Positions 17,431 to 25,412 of a DNA stretch of 64,000 nt are shown here, one piece after another. Where the stretch lies: assembly GCF_020829625.1 (NCBI RefSeq), contig NZ_JAIVFX010000017.1, forward strand, positions 62,001 through 126,000, read 5' to 3'. Positions within the stretch are counted from its first letter, which is position 1. The number at the start of each line of letters is the position of its first letter. Under the pieces are notes generated by a model. It made no database searches. It saw only the letters and a program-made list of their open reading frames with translations, and had not been told where the DNA came from. The stretch comes from Nostoc sp. XA010 (lineage in GTDB: Bacteria; Cyanobacteriota; Cyanobacteriia; Cyanobacteriales; Nostocaceae). The position numbers and the translations under genes were made by a program.

Positions 17431-19542
17431 ATGAGTGCAAGTACCATTATTTCCGACAATCCCCTACTTCAAGGCACTGGTTTACCTCCCTTTGCAGAGA
17501 TTAAACCAGAGCGAGTAGTACCAGCCTTCAATGAGTTGCTGGCAGAACTTGAGCAGCAGCTTGCCACCTTAGAGTCTAATGTACAGCCTACTTGGAGTGG
17601 TTTAGTAGAACCCTTAGAAAAGCTGACAGAACGGCTTACCTGGAGTTGGGGGGTGGTGAATCATTTAATGGGTGTTAAAAATAGCCCAGAACTGCGCGAA
17701 GCTCATGAAATCGTACAGCCACTAGTTGTACAATTTATCAACAAGCTTGGTCAAAGTAAACCTATTTATAATGCCTTTAAGGCACTTCATAACAGTGATA
17801 GTTGGGCAACTTTAGAATTAGCCCAACAGCGTATTGTAGATGCTGCCATTCGAGATGCAGAACTTTCTGGTGTTGGCTTAGAAGGAGAGGTAAGAGAACG
17901 TTTTAACGCCATACAAATGGAGTTAGCAGAACTTTCTACCAAATTCTCTAACCATGTACTTGATGCCACTAAAGCCTTCAGCTTAACCCTAACAACACAA
18001 GCGGAAATTGACGGTTTACCACCAAGTTTAGTGAGTTTAGCAGCCCAAGTTGCTCGTGCAGCTGGCGAAAGTAATGCCACACCAGAAAATGGCCCCTGGC
18101 GGATTACTTTGGACTTCCCCAGCTATGGCCCTTTCATGCAGCACAGCACCCGTCGAGATTTGCGTGAAAAGCTCTACAAAGCTCATATCACCCGCGCTTC
18201 TACTGGCGATTTGGATAACAACCCTTTAATTGAGCGCATTTTGAAGTTGCGGCAAGAACTCGCAGATATACTAGGCTTTAAAAGTTTTGCCCAATTGAGC
18301 CTCGCTAGTAAAATGGCTCCCAACGTTGAAGCAGTCAACGCCCTATTAGAAGAACTACGCCGTGCTAGTTATGATGCTGCTGTCAAAGACTTGGAAGAAC
18401 TCAAAGCTTTTGCAGCAGCACAGGGAGCAGCAGAAGCTGAGGATTTAAAACACTGGGATATCAGCTTTTGGGCAGAACGCCAACGAGAAGCAAAATTCGC
18501 CTTTACCTCTGAAGAATTGCGTCCCTACTTCCCTCTTCCCCAAGTGTTAGACGGCTTATTTGGACTAGTCAAGCGGCTGTTTGGCGTTACTGTCACCTCT
18601 GCCGATGGTCAAGCGCCAGTATGGCATGAAGATGTCCGTTATTTCCAAATTGCTGACGAAACTGGTTCTCCCATAGCCTACTTCTACTTAGACCCTTACA
18701 GCCGTCCAGCCGAGAAACGCGGTGGTGCTTGGATGGATGTGTGCATCAATCGGGCCAAAATCACTGAAAATGGTGTGACTGCCATCCGTTTACCTGTAGC
18801 TTATTTGGTGTGTAATCAAAGTCCTCCTGTAGATGGTAAACCTAGTTTAATGACTTTCTATGAAGTAGAGACTTTGTTCCACGAGTTTGGTCATGGATTG
18901 CACCACATGCTCACTAAGGTTGACTATACGGGAGCCGCAGGCATCAATAACGTGGAATGGGATGCAGTGGAACTACCTAGTCAGTTTATGGAAAACTGGT
19001 GTTATGAGCGAACCACTTTCTTTGGAATGGCGAAGCATTACGAAACTGGTGAAGCCCTACCGGAGCATTATTATCAAAAGCTGCTAGCGGCGCGTAATTA
19101 TATGAGTGGATCTGCCACGTTGCGGCAGATCCACCTGAGCAGTCTTGATTTAGAACTACACTATCGCTATCGCCCTGGTAGTAATGAAACTCCCTCAGAT
19201 GTGCGTCATCGCATAGCCAAGACTACTAGCGTTTTACCGCCACTTCCAGAAGATTCAATTTTATGTGCTTTTGGACATATTTTTGAGGGTGGTTATGCAG
19301 CAGGCTATTACAGTTACAAGTGGGCTGAGGTACTAAGTGCTGATGCTTTTGCCGCTTTTGAAGAAGCTGGGCTAGAAGATGAAGAGGCTATAAAAGCTAC
19401 AGGTCGGCGTTATCGAGATACAGTACTGGCACTTGGTGGTGGTCAGCATCCAATGGAGGTGTTTAAAACTTTCCGGGGTCGTGAACCGAGTACGATCGCT
19501 TTGCTCAGGCACAATGGTTTAGTTAGTGCTGCTGTAAACTAA
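17431..19542 (+). CDS. M3-family oligopeptidase (oligopeptidase A type)
   Basis: Cytosolic zinc peptidase that degrades short peptides, including cleaved signal or transit peptides. Length (703 residues) and layout fit the PrlC/OpdA branch: a long helical N-terminal domain, then the zinc motif HEFGH (about residue 484-488, in ETLFHEFGHGLHHML) with the second ligand glutamate shortly downstream (NVEWDAVELPSQF). The C-terminal segment GGYAAGYYSYKWAEVLSADAF is also characteristic. The ATG at 17431 fits the usual N-terminus. Confidence 0.92.
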   Translation: MSASTIISDNPLLQGTGLPPFAEIKPERVVPAFNELLAELEQQLATLESNVQPTWSGLVEPLEKLTERLTWSWGVVNHLMGVKNSPELREAHEIVQPLVVQFINKLGQSKPIYNAFKALHNSDSWATLELAQQRIVDAAIRDAELSGVGLEGEVRERFNAIQMELAELSTKFSNHVLDATKAFSLTLTTQAEIDGLPPSLVSLAAQVARAAGESNATPENGPWRITLDFPSYGPFMQHSTRRDLREKLYKAHITRASTGDLDNNPLIERILKLRQELADILGFKSFAQLSLASKMAPNVEAVNALLEELRRASYDAAVKDLEELKAFAAAQGAAEAEDLKHWDISFWAERQREAKFAFTSEELRPYFPLPQVLDGLFGLVKRLFGVTVTSADGQAPVWHEDVRYFQIADETGSPIAYFYLDPYSRPAEKRGGAWMDVCINRAKITENGVTAIRLPVAYLVCNQSPPVDGKPSLMTFYEVETLFHEFGHGLHHMLTKVDYTGAAGINNVEWDAVELPSQFMENWCYERTTFFGMAKHYETGEALPEHYYQKLLAARNYMSGSATLRQIHLSSLDLELHYRYRPGSNETPSDVRHRIAKTTSVLPPLPEDSILCAFGHIFEGGYAAGYYSYKWAEVLSADAFAAFEEAGLEDEEAIKATGRRYRDTVLALGGGQHPMEVFKTFRGREPSTIALLRHNGLVSAAVN

Positions 19543-19609
19543 ACAACGTCCTTACTCGCATGAAATTAATCCACAATTAGCGATCGCCAACCTGCGGAAT
19601 ATAAGCTGT

Positions 19610-19690
19610 AGAGTGTGTTATGCCGTAGGCTAACGCACCATCTTAGATTTTCGGTGCGTTAGGACATTAGTCTATAACGCACCCTAACAG
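19610..19690. repeat. Palindromic repeat (TGCGTTA/TAACGCA type)
   Basis: Several facing copies of GGTGCGTTA and TAACGCACC, forming an imperfect inverted repeat of about 80 bp between two genes. Related copies lie at 38020 and 42856. Confidence 0.6.
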
Positions 19691-19705
19691 ATTCTAAGAA
19701 AATTG

Positions 19706-20560
19706 ATGAAAAAGAATACCTCGTCTGCGCCGGAGCCTACAACTACTAGCTTGGAAGTACGCCGTTTCCGATTATCCTTTCTTTATGCCGTGCCAATTGG
19801 GTTATTAGGAGGACTGATTGGCTTAGGAGGTGCAGAGTTTCGGCTGCCAGTCCTTGCTGGAACATTGGGCTATTCAGTGCGGCAGGCTGTGCCTCTGAAC
19901 TTGGCTGTTAGCTTGATTACGATTGCTGCATCCTTAGTAATCCGGGGTAGTAGGCTTTCCTTCAGCCCCGTTATTCCATTGCTGCCTGTAATCTTCTCCT
20001 TGATTGCCGGAGCAGTTATCACTGCTTTTTTTGGGGCGGCAATGGCGGGGAAGCTCTCGAACGAACAGCTTGAGAGAATCATTTTAGTACTATTGGTAGT
20101 CATTGGCATTGCCTTGATAATCGAGGGTTTTCTACCTCAACAAATACCAGCCCTTCTACCCCCTGCTTTAAGTTGGCGCATTTTGGCAGGTATTTTATTT
20201 GGATTAGCAATTGGGTTGGTAAGCAGCCTACTTGGGGTTGCAGGAGGTGAAGTGATTATCCCAACACTTGTTTTCGCTTTTGGTGCAGATATTAAGACGG
20301 CAGGTACAGCCAGTCTTCTAGTTAGCTTCCCAACTGTACTGGTAGGGGTTATCAAATATGCTAATCGAGGTGCATTTGTAGATCGTACAGCCTTGAGCAA
20401 TACCATAGCGCCTATGGGGGTTGGTTCGGTGATTGGAGCCATTATTGGAGGAATGCTTGTCGGCATTTTTTCAGCATCGGTACTCAAAATTGCACTAGGG
20501 GTAATCTTGAATATCTCAGCGTTTCGGGTCTTTCACAAAGCCAGGCGTTCCAGAATATAA
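19706..20560 (+). CDS. TauE/SafE-family sulfite/sulfonate permease-like protein
   Basis: Inner-membrane permease of the sulfite exporter TauE/SafE family. The 284 residues have about eight hydrophobic segments. The family's duplicated half-repeat is visible: GLLGGLIGLGGAEFRLPVL near the start and SLLGVAGGEVIIPTLVFAFG in the middle. The glycine-rich loops are intact. The substrate (sulfite, sulfonate or another anion) cannot be told. The start is the ATG at 19706, directly after a TTG. It is flanked by palindromic repeats on both sides. Confidence 0.85.
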   Translation: MKKNTSSAPEPTTTSLEVRRFRLSFLYAVPIGLLGGLIGLGGAEFRLPVLAGTLGYSVRQAVPLNLAVSLITIAASLVIRGSRLSFSPVIPLLPVIFSLIAGAVITAFFGAAMAGKLSNEQLERIILVLLVVIGIALIIEGFLPQQIPALLPPALSWRILAGILFGLAIGLVSSLLGVAGGEVIIPTLVFAFGADIKTAGTASLLVSFPTVLVGVIKYANRGAFVDRTALSNTIAPMGVGSVIGAIIGGMLVGIFSASVLKIALGVILNISAFRVFHKARRSRI

Positions 20561-20569
20561 ATCAATACA

Positions 20570-20737
20570 GTTCAGTTAAGGCTAAAAAATAAAACTGGTG
20601 TAGGTTGGGTTGAGGAACGTAGACCCAAAGGGGCTTCCCGCAGAGTAACCCAACATTATCAAGGCTTTGTTGGGTTTCACTTCGTACCCCTACGGGGATC
20701 TTGCTACAACCCAACCTACAATTCTTCTTAACTGAAC
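20570..20737. mobile_element. MITE-like element with nested inverted repeats
   Basis: Outer arms GTTCAGTTAAG (20570-20580) and its complement CTTAACTGAAC (20727-20737) enclose inner arms TGTAGGTTGGGTTG (20599-20612) and CAACCCAACCTACA (20707-20720). No coding capacity. This sequence type is familiar as a high-copy element in Nostoc-like genomes. Confidence 0.75.
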
Positions 20738-20830
20738 CATATTGGAATAGAAATATGAATTAGTGCGTAGGCGTAGCCACTCCTAAACATCGCTATGCAA
20801 TGTCCTTATTATTTTATTGATCAATAATCC

Positions 20831-20872
20831 AAAAAATAGCACCACCTGAATCACAGGCTGGCGCTATTTTTT
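20831..20872. terminator. Bidirectional terminator between converging genes
   Basis: Stem AAAAAATAGCaCCA with TGGcGCTATTTTTT, 14 positions with one mismatch. It has T-runs on both strands and lies between the TauE-like gene (+) and the GlsB-like gene (-). Confidence 0.8.
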
Positions 20873-20939
20873 AGATTTAATTTAAAATAGTTAAATGGAT
20901 TTTCTAAATTCCCCTCACTCCTTGTCTGCATTTTTGCTT

Positions 20940-21212
20940 TTATACAGCACTGCGACGAGTTATTAAGTTCCACAGGAAAACTGCAACAATTGCACCAAGA
21001 ACTGCTAGCGCAATACCAGGAATACTAAGAGTAGGGGCTGCTAAAGTTAACGTTCCTGTACTGAAGAATACGCCTAAGCTACCGCCAACAAAAGCACCGA
21101 TGATTCCTAGTAAGATTGTTCCCAGAATACCGCCACCTTGATGACCTGGGTAGATAGCTTTAGCGATCGCACCAGCAATTAGACCTAAAACAATCCAAGC
21201 AAGAATATTCAT
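20940..21212 (-). CDS. GlsB/YeaQ/YmgE-family small membrane protein
   Basis: A 90-residue protein with three hydrophobic segments and the family's glycine-rich pattern: MNILAWIVLGLIAGAIAK, then GGGILGTILLGIIGAFVGG. The family is often annotated as stress-response or transglycosylase-associated, but its molecular role is not established. The usual length is about 85 residues; here a Thr/Leu/Ala-rich loop is inserted before the last helix (IALAVLGAIVAVFLW). It ends facing the terminator at 20831. Confidence 0.85.
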   Translation of the reverse strand: MNILAWIVLGLIAGAIAKAIYPGHQGGGILGTILLGIIGAFVGGSLGVFFSTGTLTLAAPTLSIPGIALAVLGAIVAVFLWNLITRRSAV

Positions 21213-21372
21213 TGTTATTAATTGGGTAAACGTTTTTTAGTCACAAATTCATATTATCAATCCTAATCTTTCGTTCCATCTACCATCAGAATTAATCATT
21301 AATAACCATAAGGAAGAGTTTAATCACAACTATTTTTATTAGTATGTACCACCATTGAGCTAGATAATCAAT

Positions 21373-21411
21373 TAAAAAAAAGCTCCTAGTAGGTCTTCAA
21401 CTAGGGGCTTA
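21373..21411 (-). terminator. Rho-independent terminator on the minus strand
   Basis: Read on the minus strand: AAGCCCCTAGT, loop, ACTAGGAGCTT (one G-T pair), then a long T-run. It lies 80 bp past the stop of the small membrane-protein gene at 21490-21804. Confidence 0.8.
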
Positions 21412-21489
21412 TCAAACTATTGCTTGGTAATTGCAGTATATGCATTTTTAATTAGCCCTCTCCTCTACTAGAAGAATTAAGCTGAGTTT

Positions 21490-21804
21490 TTAAAGAGTGT
21501 TTCTAAAGTAATGTAAAGGAAGCAAAATTAGGCGATGTATAGGACGAGTATAGTTAATGACTCGATGGCTGAGAAATGGGAACAGTCTGCGATAAGACCA
21601 ATGCATACTTAAAAAAATCAGGCTCACCAAGGTTAGTAAGATAACCCCTAAAATCGTTCCGTATGCCTTAGTCCGCCACCAAAATCCATTTATTTGTACT
21701 GCACCTAGCCGGACAAGCTTCCACAGGCTCCCTATTTCCATGCTTTTGGAAGTATGAATGGTAATTGGTAAATATTCTGCTGGGTTTTGTTGTGCAATTG
21801 TCAT
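21490..21804 (-). CDS. Small single-pass membrane protein, unknown
   Basis: A 104-residue protein. A hydrophilic N-terminus (about 1-45) is followed by one strong transmembrane helix (about 49-67, ILGVILLTLVSLIFLSM) and a basic, aromatic C-terminal tail rich in Arg, His and Tyr. I know no family. A well-formed terminator at 21373 and AT-rich upstream sequence support a real transcription unit. Confidence 0.55.
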   Translation of the reverse strand: MTIAQQNPAEYLPITIHTSKSMEIGSLWKLVRLGAVQINGFWWRTKAYGTILGVILLTLVSLIFLSMHWSYRRLFPFLSHRVINYTRPIHRLILLPLHYFRNTL

Positions 21805-21979
21805 TTTAATTACTCCTTTAGCCCCAAAAGCTGAGGTATTTATTTTAAACTACGGTAATTCGATAAATTTACTGTTGTTTATAATATCTCATAACTTGAT
21901 ACAAGAAGCAAGTTTAAGAGCCGATCGCGGTTACTATGTCACGCTTGTATTAGGGAATGGGAAATTTTGCTTGTATTAG

Positions 21980-22028
21980 CCCAATCCATAATCCATAATC
22001 CTTAATCCCCCATCCCTAATTCCCAGTC
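21980..22028. repeat. Heptamer array abutting the eda start
   Basis: Seven 7-bp units (CCCAATC, CATAATC twice, CTTAATC, CCCCATC, CCTAATT, CCCAGTC) that stop 3 bp before the ATG of the aldolase gene, displacing any normal ribosome-binding site. Confidence 0.7.
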
Positions 22029-22031
22029 AAA

Positions 22032-22664
22032 ATGCCTAATCAAATTTGGTTATCACAATTGCAAAAACATCGGGCGATCGCAGTCATCCGCGCCCCTAAA
22101 ATCGAAGTGGGACAGCAAATGGCGATGGCTGTAGCATCTGGGGGAATGCAGTTAATTGAGATTACCTGGAATAGTTCGCGAGCTGGGGAATTAATCACTC
22201 AACTACGTTCAGAATTACCAGCCTGTACTATTGGCACTGGTACGCTATTCAATGTGCAACAGTTAGAAGAAGCGATCGCATCTGGGGCGCAATTCCTCTT
22301 CACACCCCACGTTGACTCCGCAATGATTCAAGCAGCACAAGAAAAAAATGTGCCGATCATCCCAGGAGCTATGACTCCTACAGAAATTGTTACCGCCTGG
22401 AGTCAGGGCGCTAGTTGTGTAAAAGTATTTCCCGTACAAGCAGTGGGAGGGGTAGATTATATTAAAAGTTTGCAAGGGCCACTAGGTCAGATTCCCTTAA
22501 TTCCTACTGGCGGCGTGACTTTAGAAAATGCCAAAGAATTTTTACAAGCCGGAGCGATCGCTGTCGGTTTGAGCGGGGAATTATTTCCGAAAAAGCTTGT
22601 CACAGAGGGGAATTGGGAAGCGATCGCATCTGGGGCAAGAAAGCTGATACAACAGTTAAGTTAA
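22032..22664 (+). CDS. eda: KDPG/KHG aldolase
   Basis: Class I aldolase splitting 2-keto-3-deoxy-6-phosphogluconate to pyruvate and glyceraldehyde-3-phosphate, the last step of the Entner-Doudoroff route; it also cleaves 4-hydroxy-2-oxoglutarate. The 210 residues show the family marks: HRAIAVIRAP at the start, the catalytic glutamate in QLIEITWNS, GTGTLFNVQQLEEAI, and the Schiff-base lysine in ASCVKVFPVQAVGG. The phosphate loop IPTGGVTLENAKEF and GLSGELFP follow. It stands alone. Its leader is a heptamer repeat array. Confidence 0.93.
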   Translation: MPNQIWLSQLQKHRAIAVIRAPKIEVGQQMAMAVASGGMQLIEITWNSSRAGELITQLRSELPACTIGTGTLFNVQQLEEAIASGAQFLFTPHVDSAMIQAAQEKNVPIIPGAMTPTEIVTAWSQGASCVKVFPVQAVGGVDYIKSLQGPLGQIPLIPTGGVTLENAKEFLQAGAIAVGLSGELFPKKLVTEGNWEAIASGARKLIQQLS

Positions 22665-22777
22665 CGTGGAATCAAATCATCAAAAGTTCACGTCTATTAA
22701 AGTAATAGATAGGGAAACAAAGGTGAAAACTGATAAGTTTCTCAAGGCTTCATGATTTAAGTGTGAGTGTATCTAAA

Positions 22778-23293
22778 ATGAAAAAACTAATTTACCCTGA
22801 CTGGGTGCGTCACTTACAAATACTCCTCACTGGTACAGCACTGTCCTTAAGTGTTTTTACTACTACTGGAACGAGCGAAGTTTGGGCGAATTCCAAAAAT
22901 CAAGTGATTGCACAAACAATCCAGACATTACAAAAATCAGATAAGCGCTGGATTCAAATTGATCTTTCAAAGCAACGGTTAATAGCTTGGGAAGGTGACA
23001 GAGTGGTTTATGGAAGTGCTATTTCCTCTGGCAAAAAAGCTACTCCCACTCTTATTGGTACTTTTAATATTCAATCCAAGTTCAAAACTACACGGATGCG
23101 GGGAGAAAACTACAATGTTCCCAACGTTCCTCATGCCATGTTTTATCAAGGTAATTACGGTATTCACGGAGCATACTGGCATAAAAGGTTTGGCACTCCA
23201 GTTAGCCACGGCTGTGTAAATCTCGCACCTAAACATGCTAAATGGCTATTTGAGTGGGCATCGGTAGGCACACCAGTAGTTATCCAGAAATAG
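22778..23293 (+). CDS. L,D-transpeptidase (YkuD domain), first copy
   Basis: Periplasmic enzyme that makes 3-3 peptidoglycan cross-links or attaches proteins to the wall. An N-terminal signal peptide (about 1-38, cleavage near VWA) is followed by a YkuD domain. This starts RWIQIDLSKQRLIAWEG and carries the catalytic motif HGAYWHKRFGTPVSHGCVNL, with the His and Cys of the SHGCVNL box. No LysM or binding domain is present, so it is the minimal type. The ATG at 22778 is preferred over a GTG at 22763. A close paralog begins at 23798. Confidence 0.9.
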   Translation: MKKLIYPDWVRHLQILLTGTALSLSVFTTTGTSEVWANSKNQVIAQTIQTLQKSDKRWIQIDLSKQRLIAWEGDRVVYGSAISSGKKATPTLIGTFNIQSKFKTTRMRGENYNVPNVPHAMFYQGNYGIHGAYWHKRFGTPVSHGCVNLAPKHAKWLFEWASVGTPVVIQK

Positions 23294-23797
23294 TAGGTGA
23301 AGCAAGCAAAAGGCAATTTAGAGAAAATAATTAATAACAACAAATCAAGACAATTGAGTGATTCCCAGCAATATTTTATGCTGGGAATCTTCGGAGTCGG
23401 AATTACCGAATTTGGAATAAAATATAGAAGAGGGCATTTAACGATTTGCCCAAGAAAACAAGCGTAAATCCTGACAATTGCTGTGTGAAATTAAAAATGC
23501 AAATATAAATTTGGGGAAAGTTTGTATTTAGGCATTTAAATGACAGATTTTTTTTTAAGGTGTCCTTTGTGGTTAGTCATTAGTCATCGGTTATTAGTTA
23601 GAACTCATCATTTAATTAAGGACAAATGACAAATGTGCAAATTGCAGGCAGATTAGCTTAGGACTTGTTTTGAAAAGCATTAGCGGATGAATTGCGTAAA
23701 TCCTCAACAGGAAGCGAGTAGTTGATCTGGAAATTTGTAGTTTTCCAGAAAATTACTTTACTTCATAATTTTTGCGTAGTTTAGAAGGTGAGGCATA
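23294..23797. other. Spacer between the two transpeptidase genes, with hairpin and heptamers
   Basis: No gene seen. It contains the hairpin at 23360-23389 and STRR-like heptamers (GTCATTA, ATTAGTT, CAAATGA) from about 23575 to 23635. These may separate two independently expressed paralogs. Confidence 0.5.
23360..23389 (+). terminator. Hairpin after first transpeptidase gene
   Basis: Perfect 11-bp stem GATTCCCAGCA/TGCTGGGAATC with an 8-nt loop. It is followed by only a short T-rich stretch, so it is a probable but not classical terminator. Confidence 0.5.
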
Positions 23798-24337
23798 ATG
23801 CAATCTTGGATTCGCAGTGATAGAATTCGTTCTTCAGGAACCTTTTGTACAGGCGTGGCGCTGATGGTGGCAACTCTATTTTCTTGGTCATCACCTTTAG
23901 CAGGTACACCTAACTTTACTACAGCAACAGCCGCGTCAGTGGATGAAAACAGCATCACTGCATCTAATATCAGGCAAACATCCCAACCTCGCTGGATTGA
24001 AATTGACTTGTCAGAGCAACGCTTACGTGCATGGGAAGGTAAAAGACTTGTTTATTCATACCGCATTTCTGGAGGCAAGCGATCCACCCCCACACCCATA
24101 GGTAGATTTCGGATTAATTCTAAGTATCGTACTCACCGGATGCGAGGCAGGGGCTACAATATTCCTGATGTTCCTTACACAATGTATTTTTACAGAGGCT
24201 ATGCTATCCACGGTGCTTACTGGCATAATCGGTTTGGAACTCCAGTTAGCCACGGTTGCGTAAATTTACCTGTTAAGCAAGCTCGCAATCTTTACAGATG
24301 GGCTTCAACGGGAACTTTAGTAGTGGTGCGGAAATAA
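23798..24337 (+). CDS. L,D-transpeptidase (YkuD domain), second copy
   Basis: Second minimal YkuD enzyme of 179 residues. It has an exported N-terminus (hydrophobic about 10-35), then RWIEIDLSEQRLRAWEG and the active-site block HGAYWHNRFGTPVSHGCVNL, with catalytic His and Cys intact. The two copies agree closely over the catalytic domain but differ in their leaders and in the linker, as expected for an old tandem duplication. Upstream lies 500 bp of spacer, so it probably has its own promoter. Confidence 0.9.
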   Translation: MQSWIRSDRIRSSGTFCTGVALMVATLFSWSSPLAGTPNFTTATAASVDENSITASNIRQTSQPRWIEIDLSEQRLRAWEGKRLVYSYRISGGKRSTPTPIGRFRINSKYRTHRMRGRGYNIPDVPYTMYFYRGYAIHGAYWHNRFGTPVSHGCVNLPVKQARNLYRWASTGTLVVVRK

Positions 24338-24431
24338 TTCGTAATGACGCTCGTTCGCCCTTGGCGTCTCCCTTGGGAGAAGACTCGCTAACGCTGCGCT
24401 AACGTAATTAAGAGTTGCAATTCTGTCTTTG

Positions 24432-24477
24432 ATGTATGGACAGGTGCGTTCACGGAATTAAGCACCTGTCTATACAT
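24432..24477 (+). terminator. Long hairpin after second transpeptidase gene
   Basis: Sixteen-bp stem ATGTATGGACAGGTGC/GCACCTGTCTATACAT with one G-T pair and a 14-nt loop. There is no T-run. It could be a terminator-like structure or a REP-type repeat. Confidence 0.55.
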
Positions 24478-24519
24478 ACTGCTAGACTAAAAACTACATC
24501 TTCGAGGGATTTAGGAGCT

Positions 24520-24975
24520 ATGAGCTACTCAACTACTCAACTACTTACCCTGGAGGAGTTCCTGAAGCCCCCATAAACAAAGCCTGCAAGATTACGGTGT
24601 AGTTTTGGCGTAGGCGTAGCCAGCCGTAAACATCGCTCAATTGTACCTGATGTAGCTGTATTTTAGTGGGGACGCATACCGTTCAGCGTTGATAATGAAA
24701 TACCTGATAATTTTGAGCTTCCACCAGACTGGACGATTGAGATTCTTTCGCTAGAACAAAAACCCAACAAAGTAATTGGCAACATTCTCTACTGTCTAAA
24801 GTATGGTAGCCACCTTCGATGGTTTCTTGACCCTGATAATTTCAGTATTTTGGTATTTCTACCAGAGCAACAACCAGTGTTACTCCAGGGAGAAGATTTT
24901 TTGCCTGTATTACCAGAAATTCAACTTGCACTAACCGTCAATCAAGTTTTTGGATGGTTAAAAATGGGCGGTTAG
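24520..24975 (+). pseudogene. Decayed Uma2-family gene
   Basis: In one continuous frame the sequence reads as Uma2: MSYSTTQLLTLEEFL at the start, RSIVPDVAVF in the middle, then PPDWTIEILSLEQ, ILYCLKYGSHLRWFLDPD and a C-terminus ending VFGWLKMGG. Two in-frame stops break it, TAA at 24574 and TAG at 24664. About 40-50 residues of the normal N-terminal half are missing. In their place is a copy of the GGCGTAGCC...CATCGC palindromic repeat (24607-24636). It is therefore a dead gene, probably damaged by repeat insertion or deletion. Confidence 0.8.
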
Positions 24976-25016
24976 AAATAACTTATAAAGTGGGTAAGCG
25001 TTCGCTGATGCCATCG

Positions 25017-25412
25017 ATGACTTTTCTGTGTGACACTAACATTATCAGCAAATTAGTAAGACTACAACCTGACTCTGGTGTAGTGAAATGGGCAGAAAAA
25101 GTTTCCTCAATAGTTCTGAGTGCAATCACCGTTGAAGAAATATTTTACGGACTGACATCCAAGCCTAACCCTAGAATTCAAATATGGTTTGAAAGCTTTT
25201 TGGAAAATAACTGTCAAGTATTTCCCATCACCATTGAAATTGCCAAGCGCTCCGGGGAATTACGAGGTCAACTAAGATTAAGTGGGAAAACACACACCCA
25301 AGCAGATATGATGATTGCTGCTACTGCTCAAATTCATCAATTGACTTTAGTAACGCGCAACATCCGGGATTTTGACGGCTGCGGTATCCCACTTTTAAAT
25401 CCTTTTAATTAA
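25017..25412 (+). CDS. PIN-domain ribonuclease toxin (VapC-like)
   Basis: PIN-fold RNase of the type II toxin kind. The 132 residues begin MTFLCDTNIISKLV, with the first catalytic Asp in LCDTN. They also contain ITVEEIFYGL (Glu) and HTQADMMIAATAQ (Asp), and end with LVTRNIRDFDGCGIPLLNPF, typical of VapC/FitB. All acidic residues are present, so it may be active. No antitoxin precedes it; the upstream DNA is the dead Uma2 gene. ATG at 25008 is an alternative start. It ends directly against the converging Hsp70 gene. Confidence 0.85.
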   Translation: MTFLCDTNIISKLVRLQPDSGVVKWAEKVSSIVLSAITVEEIFYGLTSKPNPRIQIWFESFLENNCQVFPITIEIAKRSGELRGQLRLSGKTHTQADMMIAATAQIHQLTLVTRNIRDFDGCGIPLLNPFN

